Under the pieces are notes generated by a model. That model did not search any database. It saw only the letters and a program-made list of their open reading frames with translations, and was not told the DNA's origin. From Alphaproteobacteria bacterium (GTDB lineage: Bacteria; Pseudomonadota; Alphaproteobacteria; Micavibrionales; UBA2020), in contig JAICWS010000002.1 of assembly GCA_025934695.1 (NCBI GenBank), positions 186,001-250,000 on the forward strand: a DNA stretch of 64,000 nt, read 5' to 3'. A program made the translations under genes and the position numbers. Below are positions 36,356-45,150 of this stretch, piece by piece. Within the stretch, counting starts at the first letter, position 1. Each line of letters opens with the position of its first letter.

Positions 36356-36372
36356 TTGATGCATTGCATCAA
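36356..36372. promoter_or_regulatory. Perfect 17-bp palindrome, possible operator
   Basis: TTGATGCATTGCATCAA is a perfect inverted repeat around a central T, starting 2 bases after the 35434 stop and about 80 bases before the promoter at 36449. It is probably too short for a terminator and may be a regulator site. Confidence 0.3.
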
Positions 36373-36448
36373 AGTTTAAACTTGCTATAAGAGACTGAAT
36401 TCGCTATTTAAACGGCGATTCTGCGCGGCGGGTTTAATGTCTACTAAG

Positions 36449-36478
36449 TTGACATAATAGCGACGCGCATGGGATAGT
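36449..36478 (+). promoter_or_regulatory. Putative promoter for the 36517 gene
   Basis: TTGACA (36449-36454) and GATAGT (36473-36478) are spaced 18 bases apart; the -35 is perfect, the -10 matches at four of six positions. Confidence 0.55.
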
Positions 36479-36516
36479 GTCTGAATTTGACGCATATTTT
36501 GAAGTTGGTGTGCCCC

Positions 36517-36942
36517 ATGTTGCAGAAAGTCACTCCCCGGCCGGGTCCGAATGCCCGGAAGTCTTTTCAACTGAATGAAATTCTTTCGCTGATGTCGGGG
36601 TTGCCGCTCGCCTGCGAAGGTCCCGTCTCGATCTACCGGCTTGTCGCCTTCGTCATGGAAACCGACGCCAATGCCGCCGCCGCCGCCGCGAACCTTGAAA
36701 CGGTGAAACAGTGCCTGCGCGAACAGCTTCCCTTCCTCGAGGCGGTTGACATGACCGGCCTCTACCAGATCTACAATTACGAAAGCGCGCGCGAGGAAAT
36801 CGAAAATCCCTATCTCGACGTCTGGATGGAAATGCAGACGCTGCGCTACGGCAACGATCATCGCGTCATGCCGTTCAAGGCCTGGAAGAAGGCGAAGCAT
36901 TCCGCGGAATGCGCATCCGAAGAAGCCGTCGGCGCCGCCTGA
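36517..36942 (+). CDS. Unknown protein, 141 residues
   Basis: An unrecognised soluble protein, beginning MLQKVTPRPGPNARKSFQLNE. It contains a helical region with Ala repeats (DANAAAAAANLETVKQCL) and a Tyr-rich stretch (GLYQIYNYESAREEIENPYL). No signal peptide or membrane segment is visible. A TTG-started frame from 36487 is longer, but the ATG at 36517 fits the promoter at 36449 well. A bidirectional terminator follows. Confidence 0.75.
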   Translation: MLQKVTPRPGPNARKSFQLNEILSLMSGLPLACEGPVSIYRLVAFVMETDANAAAAAANLETVKQCLREQLPFLEAVDMTGLYQIYNYESAREEIENPYLDVWMEMQTLRYGNDHRVMPFKAWKKAKHSAECASEEAVGAA

Positions 36943-36964
36943 CGCGGAATGGCGCTTTAAATCA

Positions 36965-37003
36965 AAAACCGCCGCCCCTTTTTCCGGTGCGGCGGTTTTG
37001 CTT
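36965..37003. terminator. Bidirectional intrinsic terminator
   Basis: AAAACCGCCGC (36965-36975) pairs with GCGGCGGTTTT (36989-36999), giving an 11-bp stem with A and T tracts built in. It lies between the convergent 36517 and 37019 genes and should serve both. Confidence 0.88.
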
Positions 37004-37018
37004 TTGCAAAAAAAACTT

Positions 37019-38008
37019 TTAAGGCTTGCCGCCGGGGGCCGGCCCTTGCGGTTTGGTGACCGCATCGAGAACCTGGGTAACGGCCTGCACCACCTGCACC
37101 GCCTGCTCTTCCGCCTGCGCTGTAGTCGCGTCCGGCTTCGCGCCCGTGGCGCCCGTGCCGATATGCAGGAAGGTCGAGAAGAACTGCGCCACGGCCTCGA
37201 CCGCTTCGTGCGTGGCGACGCTGGTGGCATGTGCCGCGCCGCGGACCGCGTTCGCGACCTTGTGGAAGTCCTCGCGAATGGTCTCGCTCACCTTGTGGGT
37301 GCGTTCCAGGAACCATTCGAAGTTGCCATCGAAGGTGACGGCCTTCTGCTCGGGCTCGCGTTCCGCCTCATGCGGATCGGACGCCGCTTTGTTGAAGTCG
37401 TTGCGCTGGTGGCGCATAATGATGGCGTTGTAAACCGCGAAGTTGCCGTGCTCGAGCGCGATTTCCGCCGCTTCGTCGTCGTCGTCGGCCTCGAGCTCGT
37501 CGTCTTCCATCTCGTCGAGGACCATCTGCGCGACGTCGACGTTTCCGTTCGCGGCGGACAGCATCAGTGCGGCCAGGCCGGCGTCGGCGCGGCTGTCGGG
37601 ATCGACCTGCCGGAGCAGCTCGTCCTGCGCCTTATCGGTTTCGCTTTGCTCCACGGCATTCTTCAGCAGCGCGAAGCGGTCGACCGCGCGGTCGAGAAGG
37701 CGCTGGCCGAGGCTGGCGCCGTCGGCGTCCGCGCTCTGGAGATCCAGGCCTGAATTCGGCATGAGCAATGATTTCAGTTTCAGCACGTCGCCGTTCTTCA
37801 CAGCTGCGAAGGCCTCATCGGAAAGCTCTTCGCGCGGCACGATGATGCGCGAGGTTTCAAGCACCGGGGTCTCAAGGACGGCTTCTGTCGTCATCGGTTC
37901 CTTCACTGTTGTTGACTGCGCGTTAAAAGCGGTCGCGACGGATTCCCGCCCGTCCGTTTGGTCGTCCTGCACGGCTGCATCCGAGAAACTGTCTGTCAGA
38001 TTCGCCAT
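37019..38008 (-). CDS. Acidic ankyrin-like protein, 329 residues
   Basis: A long N-terminal polar region is followed by two or three degenerate ankyrin-like units (DEAFAAVKNGDVLKLKSLL, DAGLAALMLSAANGNVDVAQ). Then come a very acidic run (DEMEDDELEADDDDEAAE), further helices, and a low-complexity Ala/Val/Gln helix (AEEQAVQVVQAVTQVLDAV). It ends TKPQGPAPGGKP, a proline-rich end. No export signal. It is convergent with the 36517 gene across a shared terminator. Function unknown. Confidence 0.83.
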   Translation of the reverse strand: MANLTDSFSDAAVQDDQTDGRESVATAFNAQSTTVKEPMTTEAVLETPVLETSRIIVPREELSDEAFAAVKNGDVLKLKSLLMPNSGLDLQSADADGASLGQRLLDRAVDRFALLKNAVEQSETDKAQDELLRQVDPDSRADAGLAALMLSAANGNVDVAQMVLDEMEDDELEADDDDEAAEIALEHGNFAVYNAIIMRHQRNDFNKAASDPHEAEREPEQKAVTFDGNFEWFLERTHKVSETIREDFHKVANAVRGAAHATSVATHEAVEAVAQFFSTFLHIGTGATGAKPDATTAQAEEQAVQVVQAVTQVLDAVTKPQGPAPGGKP

Positions 38009-38186
38009 ACCCCTATCTTATCCCTGATTTCCCAAACTATGGATATTATATAAAAAATTGCCTGCAAAGTCAAAAGAAATATGGCAAATCATCTGGCGTA
38101 ACTTATTGATTTTTCGAGAAGTTTGTGAGGACGCAAAAATATAGGAGAAGTACCATAAGGCATTGAAAAGATAGTTTTTTTGCGAT

Positions 38187-38531
38187 TCAGGCGATGGGCC
38201 CAGATTTCGGGGCGAAAATCGCCGGTATAAGGGGTGTATTGCCGACATTCGCGTCGCGGACTGCCTTGTTGAATTCCTTGCCAAAGCCCTCGAAGCTTGC
38301 TTCAAACGCGCTCAGGTGGCGGGCGCGAGCTTCACGGCCTCTGCCCCGGCAGCTGCCGCCCCTGTCTTCGAAATCCTGATGTTCATTGCATTCGCGGGCT
38401 TTCAGCGCGAAGATTTCCTGCAGCCTGATCTCGATCAGCGCGTCCGCGCTCAGCTGTTCGCCCTTGAGCAACGCGTCCAGGGGCCCATTGTCTTTCGCAT
38501 TTCCGCCGATAATGTCGTTGTCTCTGATCAT
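38187..38531 (-). CDS. Unknown protein, 114 residues
   Basis: The N-terminal half (IIGGNAKDNGPLDALLKGEQ, LIEIRLQEIFALKAREC) looks like a real helical protein; the second half is rich in Arg, Gly and Glu (RGGSCRGRGREARARH), which could be a divergent region or a frame error. It ends AIFAPKSGPIA. I used the ATG at 38531, with a GGCAGG just upstream, in place of the TTG at 38543. No family is recognised. Confidence 0.5.
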   Translation of the reverse strand: MIRDNDIIGGNAKDNGPLDALLKGEQLSADALIEIRLQEIFALKARECNEHQDFEDRGGSCRGRGREARARHLSAFEASFEGFGKEFNKAVRDANVGNTPLIPAIFAPKSGPIA

Positions 38532-38697
38532 GCCTGCCTTCAATTCTTGTCGTTGTCCACATAATATCCATAAAACATTAACGGGGGATTAACGGCGGGA
38601 AGTTCCAGGTAAGTGGTTGTTTTTGTTCCAACTGATGCTCCGACGATCCCAAAATGGGGGATTGCATTCTGAAAAGGGCATGGTACAAAGCCCGGCC

Positions 38698-39447
38698 ATG
38701 ATCAAGACCGTGCTGATCGACCTCGACAATACCCTGCTGGAAACGCAGGCGCTTTATTCGGCCGCCGAAGCCAGGCTGCAGGATTATATCCTCGCGCGCG
38801 TCGCTGCCGATCCACGCGCCGTCGCGGGTGAAATCCAGCGCCGGAAACTCGCGCTGTTTGAAGAGTACGGGTACGACCCCGCGATGCTGCCGCGCGCCTA
38901 TGAGGAAACGCTGGTGCATTTCGTGCCGGCGGCGAACGACAATGACATCCTGGCGGCGCGCAGCTTCGGCCTGCATATTTTCGAAGCGGAAGCGCGCCTT
39001 AAAGACGGCGCGGAAGAGGCGATCCGTCGCCTCTCCGAACATTTCACCCTGTGTATCGTAACGGTCGGCGACGATATGGTGCAGCGCCGCCGCATCGACG
39101 CGCTCCCCTTTCGCGACGTCTTCCGCGAGCTGTTTATCGTCCCGGAGAAAAAGCCCCAGACCTATGCGTCCGTGCTCGCGCGGCTTGACTGTTCGCCCGG
39201 CGAGGCCGTCATGATCGGCGACAGCCTGATGTCGGATATCATCCCCGCGGTCGAGGCGGGCCTCACCGCCATCCATATCCCGACCGAGAACTGGACCGAG
39301 CGCGAAACGCAAGGGCTCGAATTGCCCAAAGGCCGCGTCGCCTTGCACGCCAGCCTGTCGGACGCCGCCGATTTTCTCGTCGCCGCGCGCGGCGATCACT
39401 TTGCAGTCAAGCCGAAGGCGCGGCTCCGCCGCGCCCCCAGCCTTTAG
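38698..39447 (+). CDS. HAD superfamily hydrolase
   Basis: A 249-residue protein with HAD motif I at the start, LIDLDNTLLE (nucleophile Asp8, Asp10), a helical cap at ~20-90, motif II near IVTVGDD, and motif IV GDSLMSD. These fit a phosphatase of the HAD subfamily I, similar to FMN or phosphoglycolate phosphatase relatives; the substrate is unknown. An ANDND stretch lies in the cap region. I used the ATG at 38698, where the first strand begins; the longer frame from 38617 adds no homologous sequence. Confidence 0.9.
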   Translation: MIKTVLIDLDNTLLETQALYSAAEARLQDYILARVAADPRAVAGEIQRRKLALFEEYGYDPAMLPRAYEETLVHFVPAANDNDILAARSFGLHIFEAEARLKDGAEEAIRRLSEHFTLCIVTVGDDMVQRRRIDALPFRDVFRELFIVPEKKPQTYASVLARLDCSPGEAVMIGDSLMSDIIPAVEAGLTAIHIPTENWTERETQGLELPKGRVALHASLSDAADFLVAARGDHFAVKPKARLRRAPSL

Positions 39448-39450
39448 TTT

Positions 39451-39900
39451 TTAGATAAAGAGCCCCGGTTCCCGCTGCAGGATCGACCGGAAAGGCTGCG
39501 GCGCCGGCGGATCGTCGTCGATCGAACGCATCTCGTGGATCTCCTCGATCGTGTGATGGTCTTCGTCCTCCAGCTCCACCTTGCGTTTGCGTTTCTGTGC
39601 GCAACCATCGTGGCGGTCGCTCACCACTTCCTCGATCTCGGCGCGGAAGCGCGGCGAAATCGCGTGGTCGTTGGCGAGCATCAGAAGAAGAAGCCGGTGC
39701 AGCTGTTCGCCGCGGCCCGCGCACTTGGCGAAGGCCAGGCGCTGAAAGGTACCCATCTCCAGCAGGGCTTCTTCCAGGTCGTTCATATATTGCTGTTCGC
39801 GTCTTTCTTCCGAAATTGCGTTGAAGTCCGAGGACAGCGCCAAGGCCGGCGCCGCGCTGCTGTCAAACTGGTCTGTCAGTACCCTCTGTTTCATTCTCAT
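39451..39900 (-). CDS. Unknown helical protein, 149 residues
   Basis: It begins MRMKQRVLTDQFDSSAAPAL. A helical core (QQYMNDLEEALLEMGTFQRL, RGEQLHRLLLLMLAND) is followed by a basic and then acidic stretch (QKRKRKVELEDEDHHTIEEI) and ends REPGLFI. The start at 39900 has GGGAG about 9 bases upstream; the frame from 39936 also exists. It is convergent with the HAD gene, 3 bases apart. Not recognised. Confidence 0.75.
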   Translation of the reverse strand: MRMKQRVLTDQFDSSAAPALALSSDFNAISEERREQQYMNDLEEALLEMGTFQRLAFAKCAGRGEQLHRLLLLMLANDHAISPRFRAEIEEVVSDRHDGCAQKRKRKVELEDEDHHTIEEIHEMRSIDDDPPAPQPFRSILQREPGLFI

Positions 39901-40227
39901 TTTCTTGTCTCCCTGAATAGCTAACTCATTACCCACGCCTTCAGCTTACGCGAGGACGACACGGTATGGGGTACCATGAGACGGAGTTAATTCCTACTAA
40001 CTTGGAATGATTTGACTATTTTTTTTATTCCGCAAAATATTTATTTCCATAATAAATTTAATTTTTAATCGTCGCGGCAGGGAACCGCGTTGCATTTTGA
40101 ACACCTGATTCTCATGTTGAAATTATTGGGAAAAAGACTGTCTGTTTCATCCTCGAAGACGGGCTTTCCTTTGGCGCCAGCATTGCTTAAGATTTCCTCC
40201 ACCGACACAAGCTTCCAGCAAGGGGTT

Positions 40228-41388
40228 ATGACCGTGGCGCAATCACAGCCGCGGCGGGATAAGGGGTTGCACAAAACAAAAGACGGGGCCGAACCGCGTC
40301 CCCGGCTCCGGCACGCCTTCAATAAGGCGCGGCCGGTAAAGAAACTGCTCTGCACCGGCGTGCTGGCGGTTTCCCTGACCGCCGGTTTCAGCATGTCCGC
40401 CGCCGCCGAAACGCGCGATGTGCGCCCGCCTGCGTCGGCGATGGTCAAGCCCGACAAGCACGGCAAGGTGAAATACGAATTCTCGCAGGAGCGGCTCGAC
40501 AGGATCGAGGCGCGCATGCGCCAGACGGACCTGGGGCGGCAACTGCTAAAATTCGCCGACGATCAGAACATCAGCATATCGATGTCGGACTCCAAGGTCA
40601 TGAACCCAAGCCCGAAGGACGCAATCTTCATCAAAGGCCGCAATTATTCGACCTACATCCTGCTCAACGGCGAGACGAAAAGCGATGATGAGATCATGAT
40701 CACCATCGCGCATGAACTGCGCCATTCCTGGCACGAACGCACCATCAAGTCCGGCGACCTGGAGCTCGATCCGCGCCACCATTGGCTCATGCGCCGCATC
40801 CAGGAAGCCGATGCCTTCGCCTTCGAGGCGCATTTCGCCTATGAATATGAGAAGGCGACCGGCAGGCAGCTCGACCTCGGCGACCGCTGGAGCGCTTGCG
40901 ACGGCAAGAACCCGTACCTATGTGTCGTCGAGCAGTACCGGCGCGAGCGCGACGCGAAGAAACCGGTGGACCAGGCCTACAGCGACCTGCTGGAGAACAC
41001 CCTGCGCCACGTCCACCAGATGCGCTACGACAAGACTTTCGTGGGCGAGCTCGACGACGGCTGGGGGACCGTGATCCGGGATCCGCAGCGTGGCGAATTT
41101 TACGCGCAGCGCCTCGATCATCCCGCAACCGACGCGGAATTCGTAGCCCGGATGCGTAAAGTCGCGACCGCCGGCCTGGTGCCCGGAACCGACCCGGCGG
41201 CACTTACGAAATGGCAGGACGCGGATTTCCTCTCCTTCGACAAGACCGGCGGCAAGGAAAAGGGCGACCAGAAAAAGCTTATCTCCATCGAGCAGAAATT
41301 CGCCCAGGCGAAGGACGCCTGGGACAAATTCGACGCCGCGCGGCTAGCGCCGCCCCCGCCGTCACCACCGAAGGTCGCAGGCCCGTGA
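40228..41388 (+). CDS. Exported HEXXH metallopeptidase-like protein, first of a tandem pair
   Basis: A 386-residue protein. After a basic N-region of ~40 residues lies a hydrophobic signal-like segment (LLCTGVLAVSLTAGFSMSAAA, ending ~60), so the protein is probably exported. The zinc-binding motif HELRH (His162, Glu163, His166) sits in MITIAHELRHSWHE; a Glu in QEADAFAFEAHFAYE, about 35 residues later, is the probable third ligand. The end, SPPKVAGP, is proline-rich. It shares this layout with the next gene (DUF6782-like families have it). I used the ATG at 40228, because the longer frame would bury the signal peptide deeper. It is 52 bases before its paralogue. Confidence 0.78.
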   Translation: MTVAQSQPRRDKGLHKTKDGAEPRPRLRHAFNKARPVKKLLCTGVLAVSLTAGFSMSAAAETRDVRPPASAMVKPDKHGKVKYEFSQERLDRIEARMRQTDLGRQLLKFADDQNISISMSDSKVMNPSPKDAIFIKGRNYSTYILLNGETKSDDEIMITIAHELRHSWHERTIKSGDLELDPRHHWLMRRIQEADAFAFEAHFAYEYEKATGRQLDLGDRWSACDGKNPYLCVVEQYRRERDAKKPVDQAYSDLLENTLRHVHQMRYDKTFVGELDDGWGTVIRDPQRGEFYAQRLDHPATDAEFVARMRKVATAGLVPGTDPAALTKWQDADFLSFDKTGGKEKGDQKKLISIEQKFAQAKDAWDKFDAARLAPPPPSPPKVAGP

Positions 41389-41440
41389 CGGCAGATAGGC
41401 TCTTTTCATCGGCCGCCGTTATGCTAAAGTCCTACCCCTA

Positions 41441-42628
41441 ATGCAAAAACAAAAGAGATTCGAGTCCGCGCCCCAGGGCGACGGCAAAAGGACATTGTCG
41501 CCCGCCTGGAAAAAGGCGCACGGCCTGCGCAAAAGCTTTTGCACGCTCGGCGCAGCCGCCGCATTGGTTTTCGGTGCGGGCCTGGAGGCGCCCGCGCAGG
41601 CGCAGCAGCCTGCGCCGACATACGCCCAGAATACCCATTCCGCGCCCCACAAGAAGGCGCAGGGTAAATACACCGGCTATGCCTATTCACGCGCGCGGCT
41701 GAACGCGATGGAAATGCGCATGCGTCTCTCGCCACTCGGGCGCGAGCTGATGCAGTTCGCGAACGACCAGGGCCTGCGCATCGAGATGTCGAACTCGAAG
41801 GTCATGGACGACAAGCCCACTGACGGCTTCACCGTCGACGGCAGCTATGGCAACAAGCGCGTCCGCCTCAACGGGGCGGAAAAAAGCGACGATGAGTTGA
41901 TGGTCATCCTGGTGCATGAGCTGCGCCATGCCTGGCACGACCGCGTTCTTCATGAAGGCGATATGCGCCTCGATCCCAAGCTGACGCTGATCAAGGAGCG
42001 CATGCTCGAAGCCGACGTCTTCGCCTTCCAGACTCATTTCGCCTACGAGTGGGAAAAGGCAACCGGCAAGAAGCTTCGCCTCGGCAACCGGACGAAGCCC
42101 TGCGACGACGCAGAATCCTCGCTGTGCCTGTTGGCAGGCTACGCCGCCGACCGCGATGCCGGCATGGCTGTCGAAAAAGCCTATGGCAAGCTGATCGAAC
42201 GCACCATCGAGCATGTGCAGGCCGAACAGTACGACAGCGACTTCGTCAATGATCAGAAAGAAAGCTGGCAGTCCGTCATCGACGATCCCGATACCGGTTA
42301 TGACGTCTTCGGCGACGGCATGATGACGGACGCGGAATTCGCGGCAACGATGCGCCGCGTGGCGACCGTCGGCCTGACCCCCGGCGCAACGCCGTCAGCA
42401 CTGGCCGACTGGTCCGATGCCGACCTGACCTCGCTCGACAAGACCGGGGGCGCCACGGTGAAAGGCTTCAACACCGATATCAAAAAGTTCGACGACGCGC
42501 GCGCCGCCTGGAACCTTTACCAGCAGGACTCCTCCGATCCGGAGCCGTCCAGGAATGCGCCGGCCGATCCCCCGCCGGGTGGGCGCGTGGTGCGCAACGA
42601 TCCGCCGCCGCAGGGACCTTCCGTTTAA
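41441..42628 (+). CDS. Exported HEXXH metallopeptidase-like protein, second of a tandem pair
   Basis: A 395-residue paralogue of the preceding protein. Matching features are a basic n-region, a signal-like segment (LGAAAALVFGAGLEAPAQAQ, cleaved near 55), VMVHE-like VILVHELRHAWHD with His159, Glu160 and His163, and EADVFAFQTHFAYEWEKATG. Later stretches also align (DAEFAATMRRVATVGLTPG with DAEFVARMRKVATAGLVPG). The end is long and Pro-rich (PPPGGRVVRNDPPPQGPSV). The two probably arose by duplication and may act in the periplasm or outside the cell. No substrate can be named. Confidence 0.82.
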   Translation: MQKQKRFESAPQGDGKRTLSPAWKKAHGLRKSFCTLGAAAALVFGAGLEAPAQAQQPAPTYAQNTHSAPHKKAQGKYTGYAYSRARLNAMEMRMRLSPLGRELMQFANDQGLRIEMSNSKVMDDKPTDGFTVDGSYGNKRVRLNGAEKSDDELMVILVHELRHAWHDRVLHEGDMRLDPKLTLIKERMLEADVFAFQTHFAYEWEKATGKKLRLGNRTKPCDDAESSLCLLAGYAADRDAGMAVEKAYGKLIERTIEHVQAEQYDSDFVNDQKESWQSVIDDPDTGYDVFGDGMMTDAEFAATMRRVATVGLTPGATPSALADWSDADLTSLDKTGGATVKGFNTDIKKFDDARAAWNLYQQDSSDPEPSRNAPADPPPGGRVVRNDPPPQGPSV

Positions 42629-42637
42629 GTTTTGTCG

Positions 42638-42961
42638 TTAAGGCTGGGGCGGCGCCGGTTTTTTCTTCGGCAGCTCTGACGCCTCGGGCGCGGCGGACGC
42701 ATCGTCGTTCGCGTGCTTCTTTTTGTATTTATGATGGCGATGCGCGTAATAGGCGAACCAGCCGCCCGGGATAATCGTCGCGACGGCGAGGCCGACGCGT
42801 TCCTTGTTGTTGTCGCGCAGGTCGTCGGCCGTGTCTTTCAGCACTTCGGCGACTTCGCTCTTCTTCGCTTTTTCGAATTTCGCGCGCAGCCGCTGGCGCA
42901 GGGGCATGCGGGCGGGCTTTTGTTCCGGGTTCGGCGTTTCGCCGGGCGTGTCGTTTTCCAT
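42638..42961 (-). CDS. Small IPGGW membrane-associated protein, 107 residues
   Basis: The protein is highly charged, with a central hydrophobic stretch, VGLAVATIIPGGWFAYYAH. It matches the protein at 44755 in order and motif: an EVAEVLKDTADDLR helix, then IPGGWFAYY, a His/Lys-rich run (HRHHKYKKK), HANDDASAAPEAS and a proline end (KKKPAPPQP). One short membrane passage or hairpin is likely. It converges with the second metallopeptidase gene, 9 bases apart. Function unknown. Confidence 0.78.
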   Translation of the reverse strand: MENDTPGETPNPEQKPARMPLRQRLRAKFEKAKKSEVAEVLKDTADDLRDNNKERVGLAVATIIPGGWFAYYAHRHHKYKKKHANDDASAAPEASELPKKKPAPPQP

Positions 42962-43085
42962 GAGTGAACCTCGGACACGACCCTATACCGGGGCCGCATT
43001 TTCCGCAACGCCGGAAAACGGTCGAAAGGCCGATTGTCCGTCTTTTCAGGGACGTTGGCCGCGGATACTGATTTACATATTTCCT

Positions 43086-43730
43086 TTAGGCAAAGGCCAG
43101 CCACGCGGTTTTCCCGCCGCGCAGGCGCAGGGGTTTGAGGATGCGGGTGCCTTGGGCAAGACCGTCGCGCATGCCCTGCGCCATGATCTCCACCTCTTGC
43201 CCGCGCTGCGTTTCGGCGCGCGCCACGCGCGCGGCCTGGGAAAATTCGGTCGCGAGCTGATTGAAGAAATAATCGACCGTGGCTTTAGTCTCGGGTTTTT
43301 CGCGGGCCAGCACGGTGCTGTATTTTTTTGCATGCTCCGGATCTGCGCCTTCCTGGAGAAGCAGGTGGACGGCGTCCTTGTATGTGTATTCCAGCGCCCA
43401 GCACAGCGCATCGTCGCCGCATCCGCTGCGGTAATCGATCTTCGCGCCGGCCTTTAACAGTTTTTCCGCGATCCCGGTCTCGCCCCAGCCGCAGGCCACC
43501 ATCAGGGGGGACGTGTCCTGCCTGTCCGCGCCGGTATTGGGATCGTATCCGCGCGCCAGCAACGCGTCGGCGATATTCTCCCTGCTTTTCTGGATCGCCA
43601 GAGACATGGCCTGAAGACCGCCGTCAAAAGCATAAAGGTTCGCGCCCGCATCCAGCGCCGCATTCATGGCGGAAACATCGCCCGCTTTGACGGCGCTTAA
43701 GTAGTCCGCATCCCGTGAATCGTCGGCCAT
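43086..43730 (-). CDS. Ankyrin-repeat protein with PLRLRG tail, 214 residues
   Basis: About four repeats: DADYLSAVKAGDVSAMNAAL, LQAMSLAIQKSRENIADALL, TSPLMVACGWGETGIAEKLL, DDALCWALEYTYKDAVHLLL. A long helix follows (~140-195). The end is TRILKPLRLRGGKTAWLAFA, the same PLRLRG pattern as the Hsp100-like P-loop half at 28949. No export signal is visible. It stands alone on the reverse strand between the small IPGGW gene and another ankyrin gene. Confidence 0.9.
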   Translation of the reverse strand: MADDSRDADYLSAVKAGDVSAMNAALDAGANLYAFDGGLQAMSLAIQKSRENIADALLARGYDPNTGADRQDTSPLMVACGWGETGIAEKLLKAGAKIDYRSGCGDDALCWALEYTYKDAVHLLLQEGADPEHAKKYSTVLAREKPETKATVDYFFNQLATEFSQAARVARAETQRGQEVEIMAQGMRDGLAQGTRILKPLRLRGGKTAWLAFA

Positions 43731-43810
43731 GAGAAATCCTGCGCATTGTTACGCCGCGGGATACATTACTATACAATATGGAAAATAGCAAGCGGTTTCT
43801 GCCGCTGGCG

Positions 43811-44554
43811 TTACGAGCCCGTCGTGAACAGCGTCTTCGTCTGCGTGCGCTTGTCGACCGCGACGGGAAGCGGCGTTTCTTTTGCCTGTTTCAGCAAAGT
43901 CTGCATGGCGGTGTTACCCGTCGCCTCGGCGATCTTCATCGGCGTTTCGCCGCGCGCGTTCGGCTGGTCCGGGTTAGCGCCGGCCTTCAGGAAAGCGTCG
44001 GCAATGCTTTCCATACCTTTTTGTCTTGCCGCCCAAGTCATGACCGTTTCGCCGTAGCGCGGATCGATTTCGTCGAGGTTGGCGTGCGAGGCGCGCAGCC
44101 GCTGGGCGACCTCCCAGCTCGGGATGTTGTCGAGCGACTTCTTCAGCGGATTCGCGAAAACGTCCGCAAGGTCGGCGTCTTTATGTTGGTGCGCGTATTT
44201 CAGCGCCGTCATGCCGTGGCGGTCTTCCAGGAAGATATCCGCGCCGGAATCGCTCAGCACGCGGCAGATTTCGATGTTCTTTTGCTGGGCGGCCAGCATC
44301 AGCGCCGTCGTGCCGTCTTTGTCCTGGGCGTCCAGACTGACGCCCGCGTCGATCAGCGTCAGCGTCATGGCGATGTCATTGTTCCGGACGGCATGGATAA
44401 GCGCGGTATCTTTATTGTCGAAGCGCGCGTTCCGGTTCGCGCCGCGCCCGATAAATTTGAGCGCTTCGGCCGGGTTGCCTTTCCCGACGGCGTCAAGGAA
44501 GGCGTCGGTGACGGAGTCGAGGTTTGCGCCGTTGAATTTGATGCTGACAGTCAC
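43811..44554 (-). CDS. Ankyrin-repeat protein, 247 residues
   Basis: About six repeats (DNKDTALIHAVRNNDIAMTL, GTTALMLAAQQKNIEICRVL, HGMTALKYAHQHKDADLADV, YGETVMTWAARQKGMESIAD, RGETPMKIAEATGNTAMQTL). The C-terminus is a short non-repeat tail, ETPLPVAVDKRTQTKTLF, which has a weak PLxV resemblance to the local tails only. Turns such as GANPDQPN and GADIFLED are typical. It is the most regular ankyrin protein of the middle section. Confidence 0.92.
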   Translation of the reverse strand: MTVSIKFNGANLDSVTDAFLDAVGKGNPAEALKFIGRGANRNARFDNKDTALIHAVRNNDIAMTLTLIDAGVSLDAQDKDGTTALMLAAQQKNIEICRVLSDSGADIFLEDRHGMTALKYAHQHKDADLADVFANPLKKSLDNIPSWEVAQRLRASHANLDEIDPRYGETVMTWAARQKGMESIADAFLKAGANPDQPNARGETPMKIAEATGNTAMQTLLKQAKETPLPVAVDKRTQTKTLFTTGS

Positions 44555-44754
44555 GTAATTCGCACCCGGTATCTTCGTTGTCCTGGCGTCCCGAAATTTT
44601 GAGTCGGAGCGCCATTTTCATTAATTCAAATTATAGGATAAGCCGCTTAAAGATATGTTAAATCGCATTATCCGGCGCTGCGGAAAGCAACCGTTCAGTC
44701 GATCTAAGTCATTAAATCTTAATAATAATATGGGGAGTTAAAATCTTAACGGCG

Positions 44755-45057
44755 TCAGGGCCTGGGCGGCTTCGGTGGCTGAATTTTGTGTTCAGGCGCT
44801 GGTTGCGCACGGTTGTCATTGGCGGCTTTTTTATGGCGGTATTTGGCGATGCGATAGATACCGTAGCCGATCCAGCCGCCAGGCAGGAAACTGCAGCCCA
44901 CCAGCAGCGCGATCTCCTGCGGACGCTTTAAGTCGCTCAGCGTGTCCTTGATGACCTTGAGCCATTCCTTGCGCGAAACGCCGTTAAAGGCATCCTTGAT
45001 GCGCTGGCTGAAAGAGGGTTTTTTCTCTCCCGGTTCCTTCTTGGGTTTTTGACCCAT
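44755..45057 (-). CDS. Small IPGGW-type membrane-associated protein, paralogue
   Basis: A 100-residue paralogue of the 42638 protein. It starts MGQKPKKEPGEKKPSFSQR, then EWLKVIKDTLSDLKRPQ (compare EVLKDTADDLRDN), GCSFLPGGWIGYGIYRIAKY in place of IPGGWFAYY, KKAANDNRAQPAPEH, and it ends IQPPKPPRP. The hydrophobic stretch around LPGGW could be a short membrane hairpin. I used the ATG at 45057; the frame from 45081 is less likely. The gene lies downstream of the 45151 gene on the same strand. Confidence 0.78.
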   Translation of the reverse strand: MGQKPKKEPGEKKPSFSQRIKDAFNGVSRKEWLKVIKDTLSDLKRPQEIALLVGCSFLPGGWIGYGIYRIAKYRHKKAANDNRAQPAPEHKIQPPKPPRP

Positions 45058-45150
45058 GGCAAGCCGCCCCTTTGGTTCCAAGGTCCAAGCTTATCAGCAA
45101 CGCCCGAAGCGGCCAAGTTGTGCCATGCGAACGCTTGTCAGAAGGAAGAA

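Noticed and set aside
38018-38305. 95-codon frame on the reverse strand overlapping the 38187 gene
   Set aside because: It overlaps the better supported 38187 frame and continues into AT-rich intergenic DNA, with no ribosome binding site.
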